From contig SAUG01000006.1 of the NCBI GenBank assembly GCA_011316305.1, forward strand, positions 310,001-374,000: DNA of 64,000 nucleotides, written 5' to 3'. The notes beneath the pieces are model-generated. The model had not been told where the DNA came from, made no database searches, and saw only the letters and a program-made list of their open reading frames with translations. This stretch comes from Rusavskia elegans. Lineage: Eukaryota > Ascomycota > Lecanoromycetes > Teloschistales > Teloschistaceae. Below are positions 1 through 12,791 of this stretch, piece after piece. How positions within the stretch are numbered: the stretch's first letter is position 1; every line of letters starts with the position of its first letter. Made by a program: the position numbers and the translations under genes.

Positions 1-700
1 AATTGGACACGTTGATGGTGGTGTGGAGACTGATTATTATTGAACCAATTGTTGCTTTTCGTCTGTTCTTCCTTCGGGTGAACTGACCACCAATCCACCG
101 TCTTTTTTCCAGTCCATTTTCGGCAAATTCTCAATCGGGAAATCCACTCGGTCACGTGATCTTGCGGTAGGGATCTCCACTTCCTCGGACGAGGGGTTTC
201 TTTCCTGCGATCCATTTCTATAGTAAATCCGTTGATTTCGCTTGTCATGATCGATTCGTGAATATTACGTACTCTGTTTTACAATTAGCGGGCGCAAATA
301 ATCAATGGGAAGTCCTGACTCGATGGGTCAGTCCTCAACCGGCACCCAACCAACAACCCCTTTAACATCATTGAGAAACACTGGGGGGGAGAATCTAGAG
401 TACTGATCAAAGTAGCACTGGAGCGTCACTACTGCTTCCGCACTCGAGCCAACGTTTGTTGCGTAGAATAAGCAGATTGCTGTTTCCCTCTGTCTCGAAC
501 AAATCCAGCCACCAAAGCCAGTCGGGGGTATCTTTCATCATGCACTTCCAGAACGCCGTCTTTTTTCTTCCTGATCCGATGCGAGACGCAACGAGAATAC
601 TCTGATGCTGCCCCGAAGCTCATCATGCGCGAGATTGCTGCAATGAGAAAACAGATGGCGTAATATGCTGTTCATGTGTGTCGTCCACGGAAAATTTCAA
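1..700. other. intergenic sequence at window edge
   Basis: This stretch has ordinary base composition and no reading frame that I can link to a known protein. It lies downstream of the SCC2 stop codon, so its right end holds the SCC2 3' UTR. A CACGTG hexamer occurs near 172, which could be a bHLH-type site for a gene to the left of the window, but this is only a motif match. The short frames seen here (65 codons or fewer) show no conserved features. Confidence 0.4.
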
Positions 701-3700
701 TCATTCCCACTCTTCGTCGTCGTCCACACTCTTCCGGCTACTCTTCCTGCGCCCGAGTAGTGAAGGCCGTCCCCGCTTCTTGTGAGGCGTCCCTGCAACC
801 GACCCCGATCTCTTTCTTTTCCCGGGCCCTCGAGACCCACCACCGCTCATCGGCACTGGACTGCCTGCTGCTTCGTCCCCACTTGGCGTTCGTGGGCGTC
901 CGGCGCCTTCCTCGTCTCCTTCCGCGCCCACTCGGGTTTCGTGGTCGATCGATAGCAGCTCAACGAACGCTGAACACTGTTGCATCATCTTCTCCTGGCT
1001 CCCAAGTGATTCTACCCTCTCGGCGATCCCGGCTACCACTTTGTCGCCGCTGATACCCGGCGTCCTGCTTGGAGCCTTGTTGACGTCCTTCGCTTTTCCG
1101 TTGGGTTTTCCCTCCTTCGCTTGCGCATTCGAGTTGAGACCGTAGAGCCGTCGCAGGTACGTTCGTGTGTCCCAGAGACAGGACAAGATGATCGATGCCG
1201 TGGTCAATTGATGCAGTCGCTGAGGTGCTACCTCGGCCGTGGCTAGGCATTCGTCGTTTGTCGGCAGTCCTGCATCTCGGCCATTCTCGCCCAAGTCCCC
1301 CAGGATCGCTTCGACCCTGACATGGAATACCTCTGTGTTGATGCTATGCGCAACCCCGGGGCCTGTGTTGGCCACGATCCTCTCCATACAAGTGAGCGTG
1401 TGCAGTAGTTCATCCACTCGTCCATAATCGAAAAATGCCAGGTTCTCGATGAGGAATCGTGAGAGCTGCAAGCTTGCCGGCACAGCGCCAGATAGATCGA
1501 GTTTGTCCGGCTCGAAATCAATCTTGGCACAGAAATTGCTGATGAACTTCTTCTGATACTTGCTTTTACTGCTTTTGATGATCTCGAACGTCGAGTGAAG
1601 TTTCGACATGTAAGGCGCTGTTCGGAATCCACAAGGATCTTTGACAACGTCTTTTTGATATCGGTACGCTTCGACGATCGCTCTCATATACTCGCGCTCG
1701 AACATGCTTTCGTGTTGCTGATGAACATCGGCATGCGCCTGGCAGGCGACACTGGCAATCGCTGCATTAGACGACGTTTCGAGAGCTACCAGGGCTGGAC
1801 CGGACTCTTTAGGATGTACAAGCCCTTGGCGGTTAATACTGGCAATCACTTCAGTTGCTGTAAGTGCGGTTGCATCCTGACTGGCTAAAGCAATGGATAG
1901 AACGTTCTGAAGGAACCGTTGCGCAATGAGTGCTGACGCTCCATCGCCTTCGCTGGCTTTCATTGACCCGCCTAATTTGCCGTTTGCGGCGTTTGGGCCA
2001 TTTGCTGAGGAAACGTCGGGCTTGCTGGAGGCTTGATTTTCTTGCATGGCGAAGAAGTCTCGGAAATTGCCGAGTACAACGTTTTGCACATCCGATTGAC
2101 CTCCGACCAACGCTTTCTGGAAAACGTCGCTGACCTCAGCGTAGTTGAAGTGGTGTGGCGATGCCTGACATATTAGACCAATGCTGTTGAGTGCATCCAC
2201 TCTCAGTGACAACGGCTGCGTGCTGCTCGCAAAAGGTTCGATGGAATTGATAATCATCCCTGACACCGACGTCCCTTGCCACGGTGCCAATGCCTCCTGG
2301 AATCCACGCAGCTCACCCTCGAGGTTACAGTGCTTCCCGAAAGCGCCGACGATCTGAACACACCTCTTGGCACTCTTCGTGTCCTTTTCATTCTGATTCA
2401 GATCCTTGACTTTGTAGATCCGGAGATGTTTGATGACAGAAACAATCAGCTTGACTAATCGTTCCGGATTATTAAGAATAGTATTCATAGTCCACAGGCA
2501 GGCCGCCACCTCGTTGAGCTCTGTCTTGCCGAGCTTCTGAACATTTTTGAATAACGCACTTTGAATCTCCCTGAGGAGGTTCTGCTGAACCGACGGTATC
2601 ACAGGCAGCACGCATCGGAAAATGACCACAACGGACCTCAACAAGTTTGAGTCTTCGGCATTTGTGAGATTCGAAGTATAAGGTTGGAGGTATTGCAGTT
2701 GCTCGGCATCGAACAGGCGTGCATCAGCCCTGGCGAACACTGTGAGAAACTGAACAATGTGCTTCTGCTCGAGGCCTTCCGGTCGCGCCTCTGGATCGAT
2801 CATGCTTTCGAACGCAACAGAAACGAGCTTTTGGCACACTCTGAAACTCGATGGCGCTGCTTTGGTACCGCTGCCCAATAAGTTTCGCAATAATGAGACC
2901 AGAGCGGTGCAAACACCATCGCCGTTCCGCGTGGCACTTATGACGAGTTCCATCTGTTCTTTCAAAGCGAGTTTGTCCTGAATAGGAATCTCGGTCGTCT
3001 CCTCGGAGCATTTCCAGAACGGCGAGAACCATAATTCTTCGAGGATTTGACTTGCTAATTCAGAGACACCTTTATCGTCATCACTTGTCCTCTGAAGCAA
3101 GTATTCCATGATGATGCTCTTTACTTCTTTGCTGCCGTTACGAGTGAACACTTCCTTGAGAAGCTTTATCGATCGCTTTCTCACCGTGACTGTAGGATCG
3201 CTTGAGAGCGAGAGAACTGGTTTGAGAAAGTCCTGTTCAAGAGCGGGCTTTTGGTGGATGCACTTTCCGATTAGCATCAATGCTGAGTCGCGGACCATAG
3301 GCGAAGCGTCCGTTGCACACTTTATGAGTAACGTTTTGACATTCCTGGCTCGCTCCAGCAATGATGGGTCCTTCTCCAGCATGTGTGTGACACTCTTTAA
3401 GCTCCTCGTTCTCACTGTGATCTGTTCACTGGTGACCGAATCCAGGAGGATGTTGACTGTACGGTCAAATCGACGACAGAAGTTCATATGGAGGACGGTC
3501 AGCGCGTAAGCCAGGCGGCACTGTCCTTTGGTTACAGCCTCCATATCGCTGGTGCAAGTGTTAGCGTGTTCAAGAAACCTGATACAAAAAGATAGCAGAG
3601 CTTACTATGATGGGTTCCACGCCCTTTTGGATAGCATCTTCTGCAGCTGATGAACCACGAGATTTTCTGCAGACTCTGCCGTAGATTGCGTCGAGCCAAC

Positions 3701-6489
3701 ATTCCTTGCCCACTGTGCTAGATAGAAGACCTGCGCACTTCGGGTAGGCAGCCCCTCTGAATCAATAGATGCAAGATAATCTAGCACGATACGGTATGGA
3801 CCATCCCAGACGAAGAGCTCGCTGCTTTGGGAGCGGCCATCAATATAGTCATCGAATATCTGCCGCAGGTAGCTGCTCCGGTCAGAATCTTGGTTCTCCA
3901 GATTTCTTGCAAGAGTTTGAGTCCCGGCGACGAGCTCAGATATTGCTGAGCCCATGATACCAAGAAGTTCCAGAGCCATGGTTTTGGCGGGCGCTGTGGA
4001 CTTGTTCTCAGTAATATTCATCATTATCGACATTAGCACGTTCAGGAGTAACTCTGCCGCTGGCCACTCGGCATTGCTCAACACCAAAATGAGATCTTCT
4101 GCAAACATGTCTAGCAGATGCCTATACGGTTGGTCTCCAGTCTTTGACGCTGTCATTGCTCGTCGTACAAGATATCCCATAACGTATTGAGCGTCCCTTG
4201 CTGCATTACTGCTGAGCTCATTGGCTTCTGTTGACAATCGTTGCTTCGCGCTACCATGCGTGTCGCCATCGGAACCGACTGATAAGGCTTGCGATCCTTC
4301 GCGGTCATCCTCAAGCTCCGAGGAATTTTCTGCCTCAGATTCTGCCGATATGGATCTGGACTGGCTACGTTTGCGCTTGGTGGAGACTCGAGGCTGCGTT
4401 CTCTTTATAAATCTCTGCGCTGGAGCTGCACTGGTCTGAATAAGTCTCATGATAAGCGCAGAGACAAGCTGAATACTTGTGCCGTCTGACAGCTTGAACT
4501 GACGGGCATTCTGTCCTTTGGTAGGCAATTTCTGTAACGAAGATAGAATCTCATCAAAGATGAACGGACGTTGCTCCGGATTTTTGGCGGATATCCCTGT
4601 AATGATATCCATGGCAGTTCGACGTGGAGCCTCGAACTTCTGGATACCAAGAATCGACTCTTTCTCAAGTTGAGCGTTTTCCACAAACAAGATTCCAACA
4701 GCAAAGAATTCCAAAGCTGTTATTATCGTCTCAGCTATATCCACTTTTCCAAGCATCTCCACAAGCATCTTCATTACTTTGTTTGCCTGATAGAGCAGCT
4801 GACCGATGTCCTTTTTGTAGGGAGAAACTAGTTCAAAGATTTCTGCCCCCGAATCCTTTGGCCGAGCTTCGACGATAGGGATAATGCACGGATTGAAAAT
4901 CTGATTGAGGACACCAACCACATTCTGCAATACCTCTTCAGAACAGACTTTTTTCTCACCATTAAGTCCAGTCATAATCTTGACAATGATCCTTGCGGAC
5001 CGTAACGCGGATTCTGCAAAACCTGCTCGCTGCAACCATGCCGAGAAATCGTCGTTGCTCCACGTCGCATCTATTGAAAGCTCTGATGATTGAGCGATTA
5101 TCAGGTTCGCCGTGCAAAGCTTCTGCAAACGACATAAATCATCGATAGGAATGTCGCCTAATCTGCCAGTCGCTATCACTTTCTGTAACGATGAGTCCAA
5201 CTTGACAAGCTTGTCGGTTGCCAGTGCGCGGACTTCAGCACCCTCCTGGTAGACACATATGAAATACGAAGACTCGTTGGTGGAAGGAACGGCAGAAGCT
5301 TCTTCTGCGAGGTGTTCCTCAGCTTCGAAAATGCCCTGCAGTAACGTCCGAAGGTCATCTGTAGCCTGGTCTGCTACCGCTCGTTGATCTCTCGTCTTGT
5401 CGTGAGGAATCACTACCACGGGCCTATCTTCCCCTCCTTTCTTACCGGGTCTCAAAGGTTCATCTTCATGAAATGTCTTGTAGTCGCTGATTAGAGACTC
5501 AGCCGACAAAGGCGGGATCAGTACCATAGGAGAATTGTTCACTTGCTTGATGTTCGAAGGGGTAGCCATGATATGGGCATTGCTTGCGAACGCTTTCTGA
5601 TTAGCTGTGGTAAAGCCAGGAGTAGTCGGAGTCGCTAGCGGTCCGCCAGCCTGGGTTGGCGCCGGCTTGCGGTCATGATCCGGTTGCTTTCTAGGCATTT
5701 TTCTTTCCTTCGGAGAAGTGGATTCTGGACTGCTTGGAGTAGGGTCTACAGGGACTATTGTCAATAGTGGTATAGAATAAGGATCGAGGGGACTAACATC
5801 TGTTTTCCAACTGGGTGGAATCAAGAACCAAGTTCGCAAAGGGGCCAAGTGAAGGAAGTTTGGACCGTCGGTCAGCTTTCTGTGATAAACGGCCATCTGA
5901 GCGGCGTTCAGTGAAGGATGAAGGTGATTTGAAATTGCTGTTCAGTTAGCCCAGGTCGTCGGACGGCCAAGTGACAAAAGCTTACAATTCTGTAAGGTTG
6001 CTTCCTTCGAAATATCCCTTGATTGCACCCAAAGCGTGCTGTGCCATCGATGACTTGCCCTGCGTCCTCGCAATATCGGCATCAAGCAGCTCAAGGGGCT
6101 CGCGTGCAGCTCTTCGATCGACCATGGTCGGAAAAAGTGGGCTTGTATCAGATATATCGTTGTGCGGTGCGGGTATGGTATCTTGGTGCTGTCAGCGGTG
6201 GTACTAATAGCAGACGAAGAGACTCGCAAGCCCGCTACCAGCCCTTACCGGTGGTGAAAGGGACTATTGAGGAGAAGGGCGAATATTGTAGTGCTTCATC
6301 TACACTTAAAAGCCTTGGCCGACGGGGACGCCTAGAGGGGAGAGCTCCATTCGGCTGAGCGTGGCTATGACCGTTGATGTTTAGAGCCTGACGCTGCTCC
6401 CTTGACCAGGTCGTTTCTCGACGAGCTTCGATGGGGATAAGGACGGTAGGACTGGAGGCGATCTGGTGCTGGGGGTTTGCTGGAGCCAT
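701..6489 (-). CDS. scc2: sister chromatid cohesion protein SCC2/Mis4 (cohesin loader)
   Basis: This is the large subunit of the Scc2-Scc4 complex, which loads cohesin onto chromatin in the nucleus. I read four exons on the minus strand: 6489-6249, 6181-5986, 5879-3606 and 3548-701. The introns are 67, 106 and 57 nt, with GT-AG ends and a kept frame. The sum is 5,559 nt, or 1,852 residues, the usual size for fungal Scc2. The N-terminus has the fungal Mis4 signature SVDEALQYSPFSSIVPF. Exon 3 holds a basic/acidic linker (RTQPRVSTKRKRSQSRS), probably a nuclear signal. Exon 4 opens into HEAT repeats, with SPMVRDSALMLIGKCI and TVRKRSIKLLKEVF at about residues 980-1040. The C-terminus is basic with an AT-hook-like KKRGRPSLLGRR and an acidic end. 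The start at 6489 is the first ATG in frame, but a further 5' exon is possible (another open frame covers 6365-6613). The first intron uses an AAG acceptor at 6182, chosen by frame. Confidence 0.93.
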
Positions 6490-6816
6490 TGCTCATCAGC
6501 AAAGGCTGATGTTGAGACAACGACGGATTTGGGCTGTCTCGTGACTCCACAGCAAACATGGCCTTGTGAAGCTCACAGTGGAAGAACACTCCAGTTATGG
6601 GTCTTTGGTCCATAAGGTACTTCCAGAAGCGGTGGATGTCTATGATTGGTCACTTTTGCACCCGTACTCGTACCGTTCCCGTCGAAGCTTCGGCCTGAGC
6701 CTAATTTTTAGTCTGTGGCCCGAGCTTCTGGCGATCAAACGAAGCTTGAACGTGGAATCTACCAAAAGCCTTCTAATTGTCCTCAAACCCAGTATCAAGT
6801 CATCAGCCAGGAGCCA
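6490..6816. promoter_or_regulatory. divergent upstream region of SCC2 and RPA12
   Basis: These 327 bases separate the start of SCC2 (minus) from the start of RPA12 (plus), so they must hold both promoters and 5' UTRs. I see no clear TATA box or other named element. Part of it may be an unrecognised 5' exon of SCC2, because the minus strand stays open over 6365-6613. Confidence 0.5.
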
Positions 6817-7292
6817 ATGACTGCGATCGGGTCACTCGTTTTCTGTACCGACTGCGGCAACCTGCTGGATGGAGCTTCTGGTGACAAGAAAGTGATACTT
6901 ACTTGTGAGGTATGTGGCACGAACAACAAAGGTACGTAATTCCATTAATAACCTCATATACATCTTCTTACCCTCACCTCAGATACTTCCTCGACAATAA
7001 TCACAACAAAATCAAAGCCTTCCGCTTTTCCTTCCGCCCTTCGCTCGAAGCGATCAGCTGTCCAAACCTTGACTGCGGAAGATACTCGAACCACGGCCAC
7101 CATCCGACAAGCTTGTCCGGAATGTGGAAAGCAGGAGGTGAGGTATTACACGCAGCAGTTGAGGAGCGCCGATGAGGGGACCACGGTCTTCTACAATTGC
7201 GATCAATGTGGGAATAAGTAGGTTGGAGCAGTGCACCGGGCCATGCAGACCTCCTATCTTACGCATCTTACAGGTGGCAATCCAATAATTGA
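6817..7292 (+). CDS. rpa12: DNA-directed RNA polymerase I subunit RPA12
   Basis: This is the small zinc-ribbon subunit of RNA polymerase I. It supports transcript cleavage and termination during rRNA synthesis in the nucleolus. Three exons are read: 6817-6931, 6983-7217 and 7274-7292, with introns of 51 and 56 nt. They total 369 nt, or 122 residues, matching the family length. The N-terminal ribbon is seen as CTDCGNLL then CEVCG. The C-terminal TFIIS-like ribbon has CPECGKQEV, the catalytic-loop signature RSADEGTTVFYNC and CDQCGNKW. The last exon encodes only the final residues (WQSNN) and is easy to miss. The gene converges on the deoxyhypusine hydroxylase gene, with only 17 bp between the two stop codons. 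Confidence 0.95.
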
Positions 7293-7309
7293 GCGGGTCC
7301 TGTCAGATG

Positions 7310-8410
7310 CTATGATTTGACTCTAGCGAATGGCGAGAAGTCCGAGTCTTCCGCCAGGGTAGCATACTCCTTCTCGCCGGTTTTCTCGAATTCTGCCATA
7401 TCCAAAGCTACGACCACACTATCTCTGACGACCTGTTCTTCATCGTCCAGAAAACTTCTGAGGACGTCCTCGACCCCTTCTTCGTCTCCTAGGCTACCTA
7501 AAGCCTCCGCAGCCTCATGCCGCACCATGCTCTCCTCCTTCCGATTACTCAAAGTCGCTATTAAACTGGGTATGGACGCTGGATGTGAAAGTTGACCAAA
7601 GACGAATGCGATTTCGTGACGGAAAAGTGCCGAAGGATCTCGGAATCCGGAGGCTAAGGCTTGAATTGCTGGGATAGCAGTCGGAAGGTCAGGCGGCGAC
7701 GAAAGATCCCGAAGAACGAACATTGCCCGGTACCGCTCAAAAAGAGGGCGTCGTGTGTCGAGTAAGAGCTCTTGAAGCTCATCGATCGAGAAGCTGGATC
7801 CTGTCTGCGGTAGGGGAGGAGCTGGGTCTACCGAAGCGAAATCGCTGTCCGAATGTTAAGCCAACAACACCGCGTGCAACGTAAATGTGTCCAAAATTTT
7901 TTACCTTTCGCGTAATTTCTCTCCTCCTCTCTGCGCTGAGTGCTCCCATTCAATCCTACTAACGGCAATCTCACATGTTTCTCTCACTACTGTCGCTTCG
8001 GTGTCGTCATCCCTCATTCGCCTTAGTTTATCCAAGCTATTACTGTCACCCAGAGCTCCCAAGGCTTCTGCAGCCTCATGCCTACACATTGGATCCTGGT
8101 GTTTGTCTTCTAATATCTGGCGCAGAAAGGGAACAGATGACATATTCCTCGTCTGCCCCAAGCAATAGGCAAGTTCATGCTTCAGCAATGCCGACGGCGA
8201 GTGAAACGCAGCGGCTATGGCATGAATTGCAGGAAGGCTTTGTTGCGTTGGAGGTTGGAGAGACGCAAAATGTTTCAAAGAAAAAAGAGCTCGGAAGCGG
8301 CGAGCCAGAGGAACCGATTCTGAGACGAGAGCCTTTCGGAGGGCCGTTATCTCAGTATCGTCAGTGCCAGCATCGATTGTGCTTGTTTCCTCGATAGCTG
8401 ATGGTGCCAT
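7310..8410 (-). CDS. lia1: deoxyhypusine hydroxylase (HEAT-repeat di-iron enzyme)
   Basis: This enzyme hydroxylates deoxyhypusine on eIF5A, the second step of hypusine formation, in the cytosol. There are two exons, 8410-7905 and 7844-7310, with a 60-nt GT-AG intron. The total is 1,041 nt, or 346 residues, near the family norm. All four His-Glu pairs that bind the two irons are visible, two in each half: KHELAYCLGQ and RHEAAEALGALGD, then RHEIAFVFGQ and RHEAAEALGSLGD. This gives the expected pseudo-symmetric HEAT arrangement. The linker between the halves holds the splice junction and the sequence LFERYRAMFVLRDL. It is divergent from ESF1, with 283 bp between the starts. Confidence 0.96.
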
Positions 8411-8693
8411 TATACTGGGAGTATCGTGATTTTTTTAAGACCGGAGCGGGTTGGAGGGGATATCAATGTTGCTGGTCAAAGGTCTCTTCCTAGAGTAGAG
8501 TATTCGATTTTGTGATTCAAGTGGGGGTCGGAAATAACAGTCCGGCGTTAAGTCTTATCGATTATCGATACATAGTCAAAATTTCCCCTAAGCATCACCA
8601 GCACCGCTTGTATACCACCCAACCCAAGCGTATCTATCTTAAGCTCCACCGACACTCTGGGGCAAAGCTCTCGCGGCCTTTCGGTATCTCACA
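8411..8693. promoter_or_regulatory. divergent upstream region of DOHH and ESF1
   Basis: These 283 bases lie between two start codons on opposite strands, so they carry both promoters. A repeated ATCGATTATCGATA motif near 8558-8571 is the only structure that stands out. I assign no factor to it. Confidence 0.45.
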
Positions 8694-10993
8694 ATGGCTA
8701 AAACACCCCAATACAAAGTGGCGAAAAGCTCTCGAAGTTCAATAACCACGCACAATGACAAAATCAGTAAACATATCTTATGAAGCTTAATACTGAATCT
8801 GCTAATTCCTAAATAGCTGATCCCCGGTTTACAAACATCCAGACTGATCCAAGATTTCGGCTGCCCTCCAAAAAGACTAGCCGTGTCCAGATAGACGAAC
8901 GCTTTAAGCACGTGCTGCAGGACGAAGCTTTTACCAGTAGAGCCAAGGTTGACAGATACGGTCGGCGACTACCTAAATATGCTGGGAAAAAGGAGCTGGA
9001 AAAATACTATAGCTTCGATGGAGACGACGGAAGCCTAACTGAAGACAGCAATATTGAACTAGACCTCGGAAAGGCAAAGGCTGAAGCCGAAAAAAACCTG
9101 TCATCATCGGCTGAGGAATCCTCGTCTGAGGAAGAGAGTGGTGTTGAAGAACCAGAAGAAGATGAGGCCTTTGGCCTGTTAGATGCACAAGAGCCTGGCG
9201 GTGGAGCAATACCGGTAGGAGAAATCACCTCGCGGATAGCCGTGGTCAATCTAGACTGGGACAACATTCGTGCGGCAGATCTGATGGCAGTGTTCTCAAG
9301 TTTTGTCGCAGGCGCAGGAGTAATACATAAGATTTCAATTTATCCCAGTGAGTTTGGCAAAGAGCGAATCCAGAGGGAGGAGATGGAAGGCCCACCTAAA
9401 GAGATATTTTCGCATAGCAAGATGCATAGCAAGCCTGAAGAACAAGAGTCTGAGCTCGAAGACCAAGATGATGACGGCTCTGGTCCTGGGGAAGACGATG
9501 AACAGATCAAGAAGTCCTTACTCCAAGAGGAGACAAGCCAAGACTTCGATTCTACGAAATTACGACGGTACCAGCTAGAGCGCCTGCGATATTACTATGC
9601 GGTACTTATCTGCTCATCTCCTTCGGTAGCTCAAACGATCTACCAAGCTGTCGATGGCACCGAGTACCTCACTACAGCCAATTTCTTCGATCTACGATTC
9701 ATCCCAAACGACGTAGACTTCTCGCAAGATGAACCACGAGATGAATCTGTGCGAATACCGGACGGCTATCGGCCCAATGAGTTTGTTACAGATGCATTGC
9801 AACATAGCAAAGTCAGGCTGACCTGGGACGCTGACGACGGAACTAGAAAGGAAGTGCAAAAAAGGGCCTTCTCAGCGAGCAGAGCAAACATTGACGAGAA
9901 TGATCTAAAAGCATACTTGGGGAGCGATTCTTCTGATGATGAAGCAGACATCCCAGAGCCTGTTGTCGTAGATGCTACAACTGTCGGCGCGATAGAATCG
10001 CCTCCTCACCAGAATGATCCCTCATCGCAACCCCTGCCTAAAGTCTCAAAGAAAGGTGCAGAACGCCAACGTATGCGTGCGCTTCTCGGTGTTGACGCGA
10101 AGCCCGTCATCGCCAGTGGGAAATCCAAGTCCGATCCCGCCCCAGTGGGCGATTTGCAGATTACTTTCTCGTCTGGCCTCACCTCATCCTCCCAGCCAAA
10201 CCAATCAGTCTTCGCCAACTCCCCTGATGACCGCGAAGAGACCACCGTTGAGAAGTATGTCCGCAAAGAGAAAGAGCGGAAAGCACGTCGCAAGTCCAAA
10301 CTCAAGGCCTCCCATGAGGATACCCCTAATGCCTCTACAAACGACAACAAAGCAAGTGACGAGGATGGTAACGAAGATCCTGAGAAAACCAAAGACCTCG
10401 GATTTGCCGACCCCTTCTTCGCTGACCCCGACTCCGTCAAAACGGCCCAAACAGCGGCAGACCGCAAAGAAGCCAAGCGTCTCAAAAAGTCTGAACGCGC
10501 CGCGGAAGAGGCTGCCACCTCGGCACAGAGAGCAGAGCTTGAGCTATTGACCATGGAAGACGATGCTATCACCACTAACGCCGACGGTGACAGGAAGGGA
10601 GTCCGCCATTTCGACATGAAGGAAATCGTGAAAGCCGAGAAGGCGTCGGCCAAGATCCAGAAAAGTAAGCGTATGCAGAAACGCCTGAGTGAGAGAGAGA
10701 AAGAAGCGTTGAAAGCGAAATCTAAAGATGGCTTCCGAATAGACGCCCAAGATCCGAGATTTGGTGCGATATATCAGAGGGCGGAGTTTGCGATTGATCC
10801 CAGTCATCCGCGATATCAAGCGACGGAGGGAATGAAGGAGCTGCTGGAAGAGGGGAGGAGGAAGAGGAAGAAGATGGATGATGAAATTGATGGAGAAGAT
10901 ACAGAGGACCGTAGGAAGTCCAAGACGCGGGAAGGGAAGGGCGATGATGTGGCAGGGTTGGTAGCGAAGATAAAAGTGAAGTCGAAAAGGTGA
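8694..10993 (+). CDS. esf1: pre-rRNA-processing protein ESF1
   Basis: ESF1 is a nucleolar factor needed for 18S rRNA maturation in the small-subunit processome. Exon 1 is 8694-8766 and exon 2 is 8817-10993, split by a 50-nt intron. The total is 2,250 nt, or 749 residues. Family blocks visible in order are DPRFRLPSKK with VDRYGRRLPK near the N-terminus, an acidic Ser/Glu-rich stretch, the ESF1 core TSRIAVVNLDWDNI at about residue 160, LERLRYYYAVLICSSP with TANFFDLRFIP, a long charged and probably disordered region, and the C-terminal NUC153 block DPRFGAIYQRAEFAIDPSHP near 690. The end is very basic. Without the first exon the frame would seem to begin at a GTG (8912), but the spliced ATG start restores the conserved N-terminus. 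It converges on URK1 with a 220-bp gap. Confidence 0.95.
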
Positions 10994-11213
10994 GCTGTAC
11001 AAAGACCCTCGTGGTAAAGACTATATGTACATTTTCCGTCTCCTTTCATCCAATAAGCCCGATTCGTTCGGTTCGTGCTGGAGGACCGATGCTGCTCAAC
11101 GCATCCCCTTTTGTCTTGCCCTACGTACAGTTCTCCCACTCCGTCTCATTGCGAAACCAGTCCCACTTGTTCCTGTTCCTTCTACGGACATGCAACGTTT
11201 GTAGCGTCCCCCA

Positions 11214-12791
11214 TCAACACCCAAAGTATCTCTTCTCAAGCCAGCGCTCGTGGTAGTCCTCGACGATCGTGCAAACAACGACTCTCACATCAGGAAAAAC
11301 CTTCAACAGCCTATTCAGCCCCGTCTTCCCTGCAGAATACGTCACAAACACTATCCTGCTGGCCTCAACCCCATGATCTACCAGCACCCGAACAGTCATC
11401 AGAGCAGCTCCCCCACTGGACATCTGTGAGTCCAGCAATAGCACACTGCTGTGCCTTGAAATGTCCTCCGGCAGGTGCAGGAAATGAAGCTCTGGCTCAC
11501 CAGTTCGATAATTCGACTGGATCAGGAGTCGTCCCGTCATTGAGTCTGGGATCACACGTTTGAGACCGGTCTCGAGACAGCTTCCGCCTCTGAGAATCAC
11601 AACGGCACTCGTCTCGCCCTTGATTTCCAGGCCATGATATTCGTTGCCTTGCGGCGTCTGAACGGCCTTCATGTCGAAACGAAGATTCTCCAAAGCCCTA
11701 AACCGTTATCATCGGAAAAGTTGATCTCCTCGCTGCGGCTTACCTCTCGACCAGGAGCCCGGATAGGCGATCGAAATAGAAGATGAAATCAACGTCATCG
11801 GTCCCTGGATCTTGTAGAATGGTATTGATTGCCGTGATCTGCTTGCTCTGCTTCAAAAGAAGGACGTTTTGTGAAAGGGGTTCGTCCTCAGCTTGTTGGC
11901 CCAATCTCTTCAGGTCTTCCTGATGGTTTCTCGACTTCTTGATAAGCAGGAGTTGGATGTGTTTGACCACCATGTCGATGGCCACGCGGTTGTCTATGCC
12001 TCGCGGAATTATGATGTCTTGTTCCCATGAGCGTATGGCACGTGAAATTATAACGGAAGACTCACCCGCATTTTCTCGCTGCGGATAAACATGGCGCTGG
12101 AAATTTGGCTTCACGAATGAGGTCCATTGCTTGATGCAACCTTCGATGTCTCTTCCCCTCTCCTTTACATCACGCATGACTGGCTTTCACCTTAGCGTTA
12201 GACCACGTGCTGGATGCAGATGTAGGTGAGGCAACGTACTTCGTCGAGCAAGACATAGATCTGCATCCGCCTCGGCAAATATCTTGACATCCAGCAAGTC
12301 CAGCACACGCGGCTCGTACAGAGCATAAATTCCTTCTAGTATCAATACATGGGGTGAATATATCGATACGGTATTATCCTGACGCTGATGCTGTTCAAAC
12401 GAGTAAACTGGTATTTCGGCACGTCGGCTACGCGTTCATCAGCAATGGGCAGATCAGGAGTGTAGTAGTATCACCCTTGTTTGAGGTCTTTCAGCCGTTC
12501 AACCATTAGGTCAAAGTCGACGGCTGACGGAGCATCTAGATCGTACTCATTCCTATGAGCTAGGGCATGTTGCTCCGGGGTCAATATCTTGTAAAAAGAA
12601 TCCTACGTCCATTGAGCTTACTATTTTGTCAAAGGCAGGACGATATATACCATCGACAGTACGACCACCCATGGCAGATTCAACGAAGAGACAATGGCAA
12701 GAGCAAGAGAGGTCTTGCCACTTCCTGACGACCCGGCAACACCGATGATGCTGGTATCTGCCCATGGGGGCGAGTAGTGCGCTCCTTCCAT
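11214..12791 (-). CDS. urk1: uridine kinase with C-terminal UPRT-like domain (URK1)
   Basis: This protein phosphorylates uridine and cytidine in pyrimidine salvage in the cytosol. Six exons are read on the minus strand: 12791-12651, 12602-12475, 12427-12240, 12179-12066, 12017-11744 and 11697-11214. Introns are 46-60 nt. The sum is 1,329 nt, or 442 residues. The P-loop GSSGSGKTS is at about residues 20-28, followed by VVLSM joined to DSFYKILTPEQ, then VYSFEQHQR, HVLILEGIYALYEPRVLDLL, RDVKERGRD and DIIIPRGIDNRVAIDMV. The C-terminal half is the UPRT-like part, with VILRGGSCLETGL, the PRPP-loop region DSQMSSGGAALM and YHERWLEKRYFGC. The fourth intron is 48 nt and has no stop codon, so it can be mistaken for coding sequence. 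It is removed here because NADIIIPRG is the conserved join. The ATG at 12791 is the only one in the open frame, but an upstream exon is not excluded. Confidence 0.94.

Noticed and set aside
676..1053. Plus-strand frame of 125 codons
   Set aside because: It lies entirely antisense to the C-terminal exon of SCC2, has no recognisable motif and is a shadow of that gene.
10006..10653. Minus-strand frame of 215 codons inside ESF1
   Set aside because: It is antisense to the charged region of ESF1. Ser/Phe-rich content mirrors Lys/Glu codons and there is no independent support.
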